From positions 7,934 to 15,619 of the forward strand of contig PATZ01000005.1 in the NCBI GenBank assembly GCA_002712575.1: a stretch of DNA of 7,686 nt, read 5' to 3'. Below the pieces are notes generated by a model, which did not search any database, had not been told where the DNA came from, and saw nothing but the letters and a program-made list of their open reading frames with translations. This stretch comes from Methanobacteriota archaeon. Its GTDB lineage: Archaea > Thermoplasmatota > Poseidoniia > Poseidoniales > Thalassarchaeaceae. The translations under genes were made by a program, and so were the position numbers. Positions 1-6,044 of the stretch are shown here, piece after piece; positions within the stretch are counted from its first letter, which is position 1; every line of letters begins with the position of its first letter.

Positions 1-416
1 CCATCATGTAAATGCAATTGAGTTATTCCTCCTTTTATAGTACTCTTACCTGTTACTCTACATATTTTTGAATCCGCAGATTTTTTACTTATTGGCCTAT
101 ATCGGAGTTTACCATTTGTATCTAAAATACATCGGAAATTGTCATCCCCTATGGTTAATACATCCATCAATCCTACTCCTCTACCAGGATCTGTTTCTAT
201 TTTACCGTCGACCATAATTTTCCTTGAATGTAATATTCTTTTTGCTTCTCTTTTTGTATGGGCAAGACCCATGATATCACGAAGAATAAGAGTCATAGGC
301 ATGCAGTTCTCTAAACTGTGGCCGCATGGATTTGGTTTTTGCACCCATACACTTGTTTTTCTTGGCAAAGGCCAACTTCTGGGCATCATTAGTCTCTTTA
401 TGTGACTACTACTCAT
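1..416 (-). CDS. rps4e: Small ribosomal subunit protein eS4 (S4e), N-terminal part, runs off left edge
   Basis: eS4 is a 30S subunit protein shared by archaea and eukaryotes and absent from bacteria. The visible 138 codons start MSSSHIKRLMMPRSWPLPRK, a close match to the family N-terminus (MSSHLKRLxxPRSWPxxRK). An S4-type RNA-binding fold follows at about residues 41-90 (LILRDIMGLAHTKREAKRIL, then VDGK and GVGLMDV). Next comes the start of the central domain, with RPISKKSADSKICRVTGKST and TQLHLHD. Family members are about 230-260 residues, so roughly the C-terminal 40% lies outside the window. The ATG overlaps the uL24 stop codon (ATGA). A strong SD, AGGAGGT, lies within the last codons of uL24, with 9 nt between AGGAGG and the start. 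The gene is intact as far as it is visible, and the archaeal order predicts uL5 next. Confidence 0.95.
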   Translation of the reverse strand, partial: MSSSHIKRLMMPRSWPLPRKTSVWVQKPNPCGHSLENCMPMTLILRDIMGLAHTKREAKRILHSRKIMVDGKIETDPGRGVGLMDVLTIGDDNFRCILDTNGKLRYRPISKKSADSKICRVTGKSTIKGGITQLHLHD

Positions 417-853
417 TCTACTGAACCTCCTAAGGATGATCTTTCTGTGATTCTTTTAATTCTTAATGGGTCACCTTCATACAATTTTGTGACTATTATA
501 TTAGAAGGGCGTATTGGTACTGCTTCTTCTTTACCGTCTGCGGTATTTTGAGTGAGCCCTTCAATGAAAACTCGGTCATTTTTCGAATCTATTCCTACTA
601 CTTTAGACTTGACGCCTGCTCTACCTCTAGCTTGTCCGAGTCTTTTGCCTCTTGATTCACTTTTTACGCTATTTGGGTGACTGAAATCTCCCCTTAAAAC
701 TTCTACTTCATCACCTACACGGACGGTTACGGTACGGATATACATGAGGTCTGGATCATCTGAAACTAACCTAGCCCTCATTCTTTTCCGCTTTATGTGG
801 AGTGGAGATTTTCTCTGCTCTTGGCGTTGTTTTCCGGGTTTTTTACTTACCAT
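413..853 (-). CDS. rpl24: Large ribosomal subunit protein uL24 (L24p/L26e)
   Basis: uL24 is an early-assembly 50S protein that binds 23S rRNA near the exit tunnel. The 146-residue product starts MVSKKPGKQRQ, followed by the conserved basic stretch HIKRKRMRARLVSDD (19-33). A KOW-like SH3 core follows: TVTVRVGDEVEVLRGDF (41-57) and GVKSKVVGIDSKNDRVFIEG (80-99). The C-terminal segment PIRPSNIIVTKLYEGDPLRIKRI is typical of the archaeal family. The frame is open 17 codons further upstream into uL14, but this Met is the likely start because GAGGTG lies 7 nt before it and the family alignment begins here. That SD overlaps the uL14 TGA stop. An oddity is about 20 extra, mostly basic and polar residues (58-79) inside the KOW loop where most archaeal homologues have only a few. 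Confidence 0.95.
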   Translation of the reverse strand: MVSKKPGKQRQEQRKSPLHIKRKRMRARLVSDDPDLMYIRTVTVRVGDEVEVLRGDFSHPNSVKSESRGKRLGQARGRAGVKSKVVGIDSKNDRVFIEGLTQNTADGKEEAVPIRPSNIIVTKLYEGDPLRIKRITERSSLGGSVE

Positions 854-860
854 ATATTTA

Positions 861-866
861 CACCTC
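861..866 (-). promoter_or_regulatory. Ribosome binding site of uL24, fused with uL14 stop
   Basis: GAGGTG reads into the uL24 ATG with a 7-nt gap. The TGA stop of uL14 supplies its first GA. It supports starting uL24 at 853 instead of at the open-frame Met inside uL14. Confidence 0.8.
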
Positions 867-1263
867 ATACAATTTGCTTTGCAGTTGCGGCTATTCTTGG
901 CCATCTTTCAGCTGCTTCACGACTTACGGGTCCCTTGATATCTGAACCTTGGATGTCGCCTCTTTCGTTAGTTAATACGCATGCATTATCTTCAAAGCGC
1001 ACCCATGTACCATCAACTCTTCTAAATGGCCTTGTCTGTCTAATAACAACCGCTGTAAATATTTGCCTTCGTGTCTCGGGAGTCCCTCTACGAACGGTAA
1101 CACGTATCATATCACCAACGCCTGCTGCAGGATATCTTCTTGCTACGCCACCCTTTTTTGGAACGTTAATTACCTGAACGATTTTGGCTCCAGTATTATC
1201 TGCACAATCTAGTTTAGCTTGTGTTGGCAAACCAGCAGTTACATTTCCTGCTATTCCTTTCAT
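865..1263 (-). CDS. rpl14: Large ribosomal subunit protein uL14 (L14p/L23e)
   Basis: uL14 is a 50S protein at the subunit interface that contributes to intersubunit bridges and contacts 23S rRNA. The product is 132 residues, the usual archaeal length. It shows the family core LDCADNTGAKIVQVINV (18-34), the signature region ARRYPAAGVGDMIRVTVRRG (41-60) and AVVIRQTRPFRRVDGTWVRF (71-90). The C-terminal half contains EDNACVLTNERGDIQGSDIKGPVSREAAERWPRIAA, which is well conserved. The ATG overlaps the uS17 TGA (ATGA), indicating translational coupling. The SD GGAGGAG lies in the last codons of uS17, with 7 nt between GGAGG and the ATG. Nothing in it looks unusual. Confidence 0.98.
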   Translation of the reverse strand: MKGIAGNVTAGLPTQAKLDCADNTGAKIVQVINVPKKGGVARRYPAAGVGDMIRVTVRRGTPETRRQIFTAVVIRQTRPFRRVDGTWVRFEDNACVLTNERGDIQGSDIKGPVSREAAERWPRIAATAKQIV

Positions 1264-1601
1264 TTACTCTCCTCCGACTCAATAACACAGAATTTGATAG
1301 TTTTTGATAATGGTCTGCACTCCATTATACGTACTTTATCACCAGGATTCAAATCTCCGATGCATGAAGGAAGATGAGCTGAATAACGACGTGTACGTTT
1401 TTCATATCTTTCATACTTTTTCATATATCTCTCCATCCTCCTCTCAACAACAATTGCATCGGTCATAGAAGAAGTAGAAACTATACCTTCGATTATTTGA
1501 CCCCTTACCCTTAAATTTCCATAGAACGGGCAATTCATATTTCCATCCCATTCCCCCGGAGGAGGCCTTACATCTACTCCAATATCTCTAATTCCTGACA
1601 T
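1260..1601 (-). CDS. rps17: Small ribosomal subunit protein uS17 (S17p/S11e)
   Basis: uS17 is a primary rRNA-binding protein of the 30S body. The 113-residue product starts MSGIRDIGVDVRPPPGEWDG and has the archaeal motif NCPFYGNLRVRGQIIEGIV (23-41). Then come VVERRMERYMKKYERYEKRT (51-70) and the signature GDKVRIMECRPLSKTIKF (87-104) in an OB fold. Length and motif order are normal for archaea. The start lies 1 nt beyond the Rnp1 stop codon. It has a perfect AGGAGG SD, 7 nt upstream, that at the same time encodes two Arg residues at the Rnp1 C-terminus. Confidence 0.97.
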   Translation of the reverse strand: MSGIRDIGVDVRPPPGEWDGNMNCPFYGNLRVRGQIIEGIVSTSSMTDAIVVERRMERYMKKYERYEKRTRRYSAHLPSCIGDLNPGDKVRIMECRPLSKTIKFCVIESEESK

Positions 1602-1602
1602 A

Positions 1603-1863
1603 TCAATTCCTCCTATATTTCTTATTAATTCTATCCTCGGGACGTTGGGATACTAATTTACCATCGATCTCATAACCATCATCATCAAGAGTGAAATGGA
1701 TTGTATTTTTAGCCAATAACAAATCTTTTCCTTTAGATTCTATCAATATTGTCTTTTTTGTCTCATTCAATATCAATCCACTCACTCCTTCTAGAGTTGG
1801 GTCTGATGAATTAGTTATGTGTAAAGTACGAGAAATCCAAGGCAAATTAATAATATTCATCAT
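1603..1863 (-). CDS. rnp1: Ribonuclease P protein component 1 (Rpp29/Pop4 homologue)
   Basis: Rnp1 is a protein subunit of archaeal RNase P, which removes 5' leaders from pre-tRNA; in the known family it pairs with Rpp21. The 86-residue product is a compact Sm-like barrel. Visible family features are ITNSSDPTLEGVSGLILNET (16-35, compare the usual SSDPxLVGxxGxVxDET), KKTILIESKGKDLLLAKNTIHFTL, and the very characteristic C-terminal DGKLVSQRPEDRI (67-79). It begins with two Met codons. The first is preferred because GGAGG lies 8 nt upstream of it. Only one codon separates the SD region from the aIF1 TAA, which ends right at this ATG. Placement between aIF1 and uS17 is typical for euryarchaea. 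Confidence 0.93.
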   Translation of the reverse strand: MMNIINLPWISRTLHITNSSDPTLEGVSGLILNETKKTILIESKGKDLLLAKNTIHFTLDDDGYEIDGKLVSQRPEDRINKKYRRN

Positions 1864-2163
1864 TTATCGTACCTCCACTCTGTAACCATTTTTCTCAAGA
1901 ACTTTAGAGGCTCTTTTTTTGTGATCTCCTTGTAATTCAATTATACGATCTTTAACTGTTCCGCCACTTGCACAAGCACTCTTCAGTATCTTGGCGAGCT
2001 GATTGATATCGATAGCAGTATCATCTATTCCCTCTATCATAGTAACCATTTTTCCATACCTCCTCTTAACTACTGATATTATTGCTTTCTGTTGTTCTTT
2101 TGCTATTTCTTGACATATACATAATTCATCGGGCAATCCACATAGATTACATATACCTGCCAT
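1864..2163 (-). CDS. Translation initiation factor aIF1 (SUI1 family)
   Basis: aIF1 is the archaeal counterpart of eIF1. It binds the 30S P-site region and monitors start-codon and initiator-tRNA pairing. The 99-residue product starts with a Cys cluster, CNLCGLPDELCIC (Cys 5, 8, 15, 17), the putative zinc site usual for archaeal members. The SUI1 domain follows: KRRYGKMVTMIEGID (33-47), then LAKILKSACASGGTVKDRIIELQGDH (56-81), which contains the family hallmark GGTVKD and ELQGDH. The C-terminus KRASKVLEKNGY matches the final helix. The SD AAAGGAG overlaps the last codons and stop of uL29 and sits about 9 nt before the ATG. It is located as in other euryarchaeal S10/spc clusters. Confidence 0.96.
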   Translation of the reverse strand: MAGICNLCGLPDELCICQEIAKEQQKAIISVVKRRYGKMVTMIEGIDDTAIDINQLAKILKSACASGGTVKDRIIELQGDHKKRASKVLEKNGYRVEVR

Positions 2164-2169
2164 TTATTT

Positions 2170-2373
2170 CTACTCCTTTTGCCCTTGATTCATTTTTGTT
2201 ATTAGGCGGGCTATAGACCTACGAGTTTGTTTGTAAGCACCTGAATCTGCTGAAGATCCTCCAAGGGCTTGCTGCGAGCGTAATTGTAACAATTCTTCTT
2301 TGAGTTCAACAAGACGGCGTTCGCGCTGTTCCAGATTCATAGAATCTATATCTCTAGATCTAACATGTGACAT
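2170..2373 (-). CDS. rpl29: Large ribosomal subunit protein uL29 (L29p/L35e)
   Basis: uL29 is a small two-helix 50S protein next to uL23 at the exit-tunnel mouth, close to where nascent-chain factors dock. The product is 67 residues from this ATG (MSHVRSRDIDSM). It shows the helix-turn-helix pattern RRLVELKEELLQLRSQQALGG (20-40 region) and the C-terminal KQTRRSIARLITKMNQ, matching the family signature R(K/R)xIARxxT. A GTG two codons upstream (2377-2379) overlaps the uS3 stop and could add Met-Lys. GGAGG would be only 4 nt from that GTG but 10 nt from this ATG, so the ATG fits the spacing of the neighbouring genes better. The choice is not certain. Confidence 0.93.
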   Translation of the reverse strand: MSHVRSRDIDSMNLEQRERRLVELKEELLQLRSQQALGGSSADSGAYKQTRRSIARLITKMNQGQKE

Positions 2374-2375
2374 CT

Positions 2376-3074
2376 TCACTCTTCCTCCTTATAATCATCA
2401 TTTTCTGATAAATCTGAATCTTTTTCAGGTTTTATCATTGCTACTTGTTCCAGAGCAGGCAAACCGGCCTCATGACGTTCTAGCAATGTAACTTCATGTG
2501 GGAGTTTGATTCCTTTTCTCATTATCTTAACAGTACAACCTATTGTTCCGAGTTTCTTTACTGCTGTTGAAAAACCAGTATCCATGAACTCTAAGGCTGT
2601 TTCACCACAGAATTTGATATGTCCTTGTTGAAATTTCTCAACCCTGTGTCTAGCTCCAGTGATTTTACCACTGAGAATTACTAAGCACCCCCTTGCACCA
2701 GCGTCCATAATATTCTGAGCAGTACTATGTCCTGCACGACGGAAAAACCAACCTCTTTCCAGAGAACTGGCTAGTCGGCTAGCCATGACTTGTGCATTTA
2801 ATCTTGATTCTTCTATCTCATCAACCTCTAATTGAGGTTCGTGTAGATTAAAATCTTCTTGTAGTCGTCTTTGTAATTCATGAATCACTTTTCCTCTGCG
2901 GCCTATAACCCTACCAACTTGCTCAGCTTTTAGAGTAACTTTTGTTCCTTCAGGAGTACGATTAAATGTTAAACCACCAAAACCAGCCTTTTCAGTTTCT
3001 TTTAGTAGATATTCACGAACTAATTGGCGTTCAACGTTTCTATTGAGTAATGCCCTAATCGTATTTTGTCCCAT
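2376..3074 (-). CDS. rps3: Small ribosomal subunit protein uS3 (S3p/S3e)
   Basis: uS3 sits in the 30S head at the mRNA entry channel. The product is 232 residues from MGQNTIRALLNRNVERQLVREY. The type-2 KH domain contains TKVTLKAEQVGRVIGRRGKVIHELQRRL (44-71) with its GRRG loop at 58-61. The C-terminal domain contains ARGCLVILSGKITGARHRVEKF (127-148) and IKFCGETALEFMDTG. The tail is acidic and ends in KEEE. The frame is open 14 codons further upstream over the uL22 end, but the chosen Met matches the family N-terminus and has GAGGTGA, with GAGG 8 nt before it. That SD begins within the uL22 TGA stop. The gene overlaps the possible uL29 GTG. Confidence 0.97.
   Translation of the reverse strand: MGQNTIRALLNRNVERQLVREYLLKETEKAGFGGLTFNRTPEGTKVTLKAEQVGRVIGRRGKVIHELQRRLQEDFNLHEPQLEVDEIEESRLNAQVMASRLASSLERGWFFRRAGHSTAQNIMDAGARGCLVILSGKITGARHRVEKFQQGHIKFCGETALEFMDTGFSTAVKKLGTIGCTVKIMRKGIKLPHEVTLLERHEAGLPALEQVAMIKPEKDSDLSENDDYKEEE
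2383..2390 (-). promoter_or_regulatory. Ribosome binding site of uL29, inside the uS3 tail
   Basis: AAGGAGGA is a near-perfect SD, and its codons also encode the acidic KEEE end of uS3. The GGAGG core is 10 nt from the chosen ATG and 4 nt from the alternative GTG, which favours the ATG. Confidence 0.8.
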
Positions 3075-3079
3075 AAATT

Positions 3080-3086
3080 TCACCTC
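3080..3086 (-). promoter_or_regulatory. Ribosome binding site of uS3, fused with uL22 stop
   Basis: GAGGTGA, with GAGG 8 nt from the uS3 ATG at 3074, starts inside the TGA of uL22. It decides the start in favour of 3074 over an upstream in-frame Met lacking such a site. Confidence 0.8.
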
Positions 3087-3609
3087 AGAATTCATCCTCT
3101 TCTTCTTCATCACCAAAATATTCCAAGAATATTTCTAGATTCACTTGATAGTGATTACTTGGCGTTGCTCTTCCTTGAGCCCTTGGACGCCAATTAGTAG
3201 CGACTTGCCCTCTATGTGCAGCAATGTGAGTTATTATCATGTCATCTGGATCTACAGTATCATATCTCTGACGAGCATTGTCCATTGCACTTGAAATTAA
3301 TTTTGAAAATTCTTTTGAAGCTTTGTTAGGGTATTTGCCTGGTCCTATCTTGCCCTTTCTATGGCCAGCCATGGTATTTCCGCCTCTTCCTTTTCTTGAA
3401 CGGCGAGTATATGGAATAGCTTTTTTCTTGTTAATCACATCGTCCAAATAAAGAAGTGCATTGGATGCGTTCATTCCTCTTAGTGCCTTGGCTATGTGAT
3501 AGCAGTGTTTATGGTGGCAATTGATATTAACTGCTCTTGCAGTTGCCAAATATGATCCATCTAAAAGTTGAGTATATCCTGACTGGGGTTTACCTACTTC
3601 TCTACTCAT
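3085..3609 (-). CDS. rpl22: Large ribosomal subunit protein uL22 (L22p/L17e)
   Basis: uL22 lines the nascent-peptide exit tunnel with its long beta-hairpin and binds 23S rRNA domains. The 174-residue product has an archaeal N-terminus followed by ATARAVNINCHHKHCYHIAKALRGM (22-46). The middle contains LYLDDVINKKKAIPY (53-67) and the family RKGKIGPGKYPNKAS (84-98). The hairpin region HIAAHRGQVATNWRPRAQGRATPSNH (128-153) matches the extended tunnel loop. The protein ends in an acidic tail, GDEEEEDEF. The SD GAGGT lies 8 nt before the ATG counted from GAGG, and its first bases are the uS19 TGA. Length is slightly above the usual archaeal size because of the tail. Confidence 0.97.
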   Translation of the reverse strand: MSREVGKPQSGYTQLLDGSYLATARAVNINCHHKHCYHIAKALRGMNASNALLYLDDVINKKKAIPYTRRSRKGRGGNTMAGHRKGKIGPGKYPNKASKEFSKLISSAMDNARQRYDTVDPDDMIITHIAAHRGQVATNWRPRAQGRATPSNHYQVNLEIFLEYFGDEEEEDEF

Positions 3610-3619
3610 ATAATTAACC

Positions 3620-4120
3620 TCACTTTAACGAAACGTGCTGTGATGAACGGGTAGCACCTACGCCCGGTCCTGTGTGTGTGACTGAATTTCTTGTCCTAGC
3701 AAATTCTCCTAATGCGTGCCCAATCATCTCAGGTATTATTTCCACATTGACAAACATATGGCCATTGTGAATTCCGATGGTAGTACCAACCATCTCTGGC
3801 AGTACATACATGCCCCTGCAGTGTGTCCTAATTGTTTTTTGAGCTTTATTTTCTCTCACCTTTAAAAGAAGTTTTTCACATTCTGGGCTAAGTCCTCTGG
3901 CTAAAGAACGCTTAGCACGAGAAGGCATAAGAGTTGCAATACTGTCAGAATCTGGACTATCAATAGGAGGATATAAAGGAAGATTCAATAATTCCTCAAG
4001 TGTATAACCTCTCCACAGAAATTCTTTTTTCCTGCGTTCACTAATCTTTGATCGTCTTTTTCTTGCTTGACGCCTTGCAAGTTTCGGCGAACGGAACATT
4101 TTCTTGGATTTACGTGCCAT
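3620..4120 (-). CDS. rps19: Small ribosomal subunit protein uS19 (S19p/S15e)
   Basis: uS19 lies in the 30S head near the A-site finger bridge and partners uS13. The 166-residue product has a very basic N-terminal extension (residues 1-33), then [17 protein letters not shown] (33-49) and [26 protein letters not shown] (65-90), an archaeal/eukaryotic-type extension. The conserved core is [25 protein letters not shown] (96-120), [19 protein letters not shown] (126-144) and [10 protein letters not shown] (151-160). Near residue 102 a Gly occupies a position where many homologues have an acidic residue. The start MARKSKK has AAGGAG about 10 nt upstream, and the uL2 TAG lies in the gap. Length is a little long but within range. 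Confidence 0.96.
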   Translation of the reverse strand: MARKSKKMFRSPKLARRQARKRRSKISERRKKEFLWRGYTLEELLNLPLYPPIDSPDSDSIATLMPSRAKRSLARGLSPECEKLLLKVRENKAQKTIRTHCRGMYVLPEMVGTTIGIHNGHMFVNVEIIPEMIGHALGEFARTRNSVTHTGPGVGATRSSQHVSLK

Positions 4121-4127
4121 CTATAAT

Positions 4128-4841
4128 CTACTCCTTTCTTCTTCCTCTACCTGTCCTGCTAGGCGCTATATTACCTACTTTTTGTCCAGGCGGTGCGTTG
4201 CGGCTTACAGAGTTAGGTCCGTGAACTGCCTGATGATTACCTCCGCCATGAGGGTGATCAACTGGATTCATAGCAACTCCACTAACTGACGGATATAATT
4301 TTCCTCTTGCTTTGGCTCTGTGGTGAGCTGCGCCTGCTTTCATCAATGGTTTGTCAGTCCTTCCATGACCTCCTAAGACTCCAATAGTAGCACGGCATTT
4401 AGAAGGTAATTCCTTCAGACTACCACTTGGAAGGCGAACCCTTACAGTTTCATCCATACGAGTCTCTAGAATAGCTGAATTACCACCAGACCTAGCAAAT
4501 TTACCACCATCTCCGGGCCTCGATTCTACATTACAAACAGGCGTTCCTTCAGGTATTCTATCTAAGGTTGTTACGTTTCCTGGCCTTAATGATACGTTTT
4601 CACCAAAGGCGATATTTTGACCAACTGAAACTCCTTCTGGAGCGGCAAAATGACTTACAGTGCCATCTTCGAACTTGATTTTTGCAAGAGGAGCCGTATG
4701 TGCTGGACTATGAATTAAATCCACAATTTCACCGATTTCGTCAAATTTGCGAGGAAGTTTGTTATTTGCAGGGAAACGATGAGAACTTACTCTATTTTTT
4801 GGACTTGAGCCCTGACGTTGTGAACGTGTTCTTTTACCCAT
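4128..4841 (-). CDS. rpl2: Large ribosomal subunit protein uL2 (L2p/L8e)
   Basis: uL2 is a core 50S protein required for subunit association and close to the peptidyl-transferase centre. The 237-residue product is normal archaeal length. It begins MGKRTRSQRQGSSP and shows VDLIHSPAHTAPLAKIKFEDG (40-60), PEGTPVCNVESRPGDGGKFARSGG (97-120) and LPSGSLKELPSKCRATIGVLGG (137-158). The hallmark MNPVDHPHGGGNHQ is at 191-204; its His residues correspond to the region of the functionally important histidine of bacterial L2. A basic tail, SRTGRGRRKE, closes the protein. The SD AGGTGA lies just after the uL23 TAG, with AGG 7 nt from the ATG. Confidence 0.98.
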   Translation of the reverse strand: MGKRTRSQRQGSSPKNRVSSHRFPANNKLPRKFDEIGEIVDLIHSPAHTAPLAKIKFEDGTVSHFAAPEGVSVGQNIAFGENVSLRPGNVTTLDRIPEGTPVCNVESRPGDGGKFARSGGNSAILETRMDETVRVRLPSGSLKELPSKCRATIGVLGGHGRTDKPLMKAGAAHHRAKARGKLYPSVSGVAMNPVDHPHGGGNHQAVHGPNSVSRNAPPGQKVGNIAPSRTGRGRRKE

Positions 4842-4853
4842 AATATCACCTAA

Positions 4854-5144
4854 CTAAAATGCTCCTAATTTGAGCGCAGCCTCTTCTGCGTCATAGCCTT
4901 CTGCTAAACGTATACTAGCATGTTTTCCTGAACGAGTTATTTTTGTATTCACCTTAGATACCTTAACATCAAGAAGTTTTTCAACTGCTTCACGTATTTG
5001 TGGTTTTGTGGCTTCACGCCTTACAATAAACTCTATTCGATTATTATTTTCTTTGTATGGTCCGTCAAAGTCTGCCACTCTTCGTGCCTCTAGAGTTTTT
5101 TCAGTTATCCATGGCATCAATATTATACTGTACGGGTCAACCAT
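4854..5144 (-). CDS. rpl23: Large ribosomal subunit protein uL23 (L23p/L23Ae)
   Basis: uL23 sits at the exit-tunnel mouth with uL29 and is the known docking point for signal recognition particle and other nascent-chain factors. The 96-residue product starts MVDPYSIILMPWITEKTLEA. It has the conserved NNRIEFIVRREATKPQIREAVEKLLDVKVSKVNT (34-67), the heart of the L23 fold, then the basic loop TRSGKHASIRL and a C-terminal helix, YDAEEAALKLGAF. A GTG three codons upstream overlaps the uL4 stop (GTGA), but GGAG directly abuts it, leaving no spacer. The GGAGTGAT SD is correctly spaced (8 nt after GGAG) for this ATG. The uL4 stop codon is embedded in that SD. Confidence 0.96.
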   Translation of the reverse strand: MVDPYSIILMPWITEKTLEARRVADFDGPYKENNNRIEFIVRREATKPQIREAVEKLLDVKVSKVNTKITRSGKHASIRLAEGYDAEEAALKLGAF

Positions 5145-5148
5145 TAAA

Positions 5149-5156
5149 ATCACTCC
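5149..5156 (-). promoter_or_regulatory. Ribosome binding site of uL23 containing the uL4 stop codon
   Basis: GGAGTGAT pairs in part with the archaeal 16S 3' end (ATCACCTCCT). The TGA of uL4 lies inside it. It leaves 8 nt between GGAG and the uL23 ATG, and excludes the overlapping GTG as start. Confidence 0.7.
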
Positions 5157-6028
5157 AACTCCTCTATCGCGGACTTAGTCCAAACTGTAAGTCTTCCAAT
5201 ATCTCCACCAGGAGCCAAATCTTCAGCGCATAAATCTTTAGTTGCTATTACATCCACTCCTGGGACATTTTTGGCGGCTTTATGCAGCCCTTCTTTCTTT
5301 GAAACAACGAGTAGTATGCTCTTTGGGGTTCTATATTTACGACCTCGCATTGTAGCCTTACCAGCCCTAATTTTACGTCCTTCTTTTGCACGGACAAGAT
5401 CGTCGCCTAAGCCCAAACCTTCCATCATAGCAACAAATTTTCGAGTAGAATATTGCAAAGGTATACTTTCCAAATCATATTTCTCATCTGTGCCATTTCG
5501 TGATTCCATATAATCTCCTATGATTATAGGAAATCTGACTTCATCACTAAATTTATGTCCTCTAGCAGAAACAATTGATTTATCCACAGAAGCACTAATT
5601 GCAGAATTCCTAGCCATAATTTTTTGTTTGGAATTTAACTTTTGAGACCAGTTTTTCGCTACCATTGGCCCATGAGCTCTTCGTCCCCCTCTTGTATGTG
5701 GATTTTGAGCTGCAGTCCTTTGACCGGTTTTCCTCATTATACGTGAAACACCTCTCCCTTTGCCCCACCATTCGACAGAATGCTTCATTCCAGGTTGTGG
5801 AGATCTCTTACCATCATGTTCACGATGGCCATATGGTTGCCTTCTATTTGCTCTAGAAGCATGGACTGCAGATTTGACTAAGTCGTGGCGAATTTCTGTA
5901 TTGAAAACATCAGGGAGAGTGATGTTCTTGCCATCTTTTACTGACACTTCGTATGATTCGGCCAATAATCCTGCGTCTAATTCTTCTTGAATTACAGAGT
6001 TAACCAAATTGTATGCTTTAATCTTCAT
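5150..6028 (-). CDS. rpl4: Large ribosomal subunit protein uL4 (L4p/L4e)
   Basis: uL4 binds 23S rRNA and forms the exit-tunnel constriction with uL22. The 292-residue product is longer than the roughly 250-260 residues common in archaea. The conserved parts are LPDVFNTEIRHDLVKSAVHASRANRRQPYG (38-67), WWGKGRGVSRI (87-97) and the tunnel-loop region GGRRAHGPMVAKNWSQKLNSK (114-134). Further on are SARGHKF (154-160), GRKIRAGKATMRGRKY (217-232), VPGVDVIATKDLCAEDLAPG (255-274) and GRLTVWTKSAIEEL (278-291). The extra length lies mainly near the N-terminus (about residues 10-35). The start is the ATG three codons inside the open frame. The upstream GTG overlaps the uL3 stop and has too short an SD gap. 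Confidence 0.96.
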   Translation of the reverse strand: MKIKAYNLVNSVIQEELDAGLLAESYEVSVKDGKNITLPDVFNTEIRHDLVKSAVHASRANRRQPYGHREHDGKRSPQPGMKHSVEWWGKGRGVSRIMRKTGQRTAAQNPHTRGGRRAHGPMVAKNWSQKLNSKQKIMARNSAISASVDKSIVSARGHKFSDEVRFPIIIGDYMESRNGTDEKYDLESIPLQYSTRKFVAMMEGLGLGDDLVRAKEGRKIRAGKATMRGRKYRTPKSILLVVSKKEGLHKAAKNVPGVDVIATKDLCAEDLAPGGDIGRLTVWTKSAIEELE

Positions 6029-6032
6029 AATA

Positions 6033-6044
6033 ATCACACACCTT
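6033..6044 (-). promoter_or_regulatory. Ribosome binding site of uL4 over the uL3 stop
   Basis: An AAGGTG followed by GTGAT, both complementary to parts of the archaeal anti-SD, spans the uL3 TGA. Aligning GTGAT with the AGGAGGTGAT consensus gives a normal spacing to the ATG at 6028 and supports it over the GTG at 6037. Confidence 0.6.

Noticed and set aside
139..405. Plus-strand open frame of 88 codons opposite eS4
   Set aside because: It is antisense to an eS4 gene with clear family motifs, and its translation shows no recognisable features. The other plus-strand frames opposite the operon were rejected for the same reason.
6026..6037. GTG start for uL4 overlapping the uL3 stop (and similar GTGs for uL23 and uL29)
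   Set aside because: The SD lies too close to each GTG (0-4 nt), whereas the following ATG has the 7-10 nt spacing seen at the other junctions. For uL29 the case is weaker.
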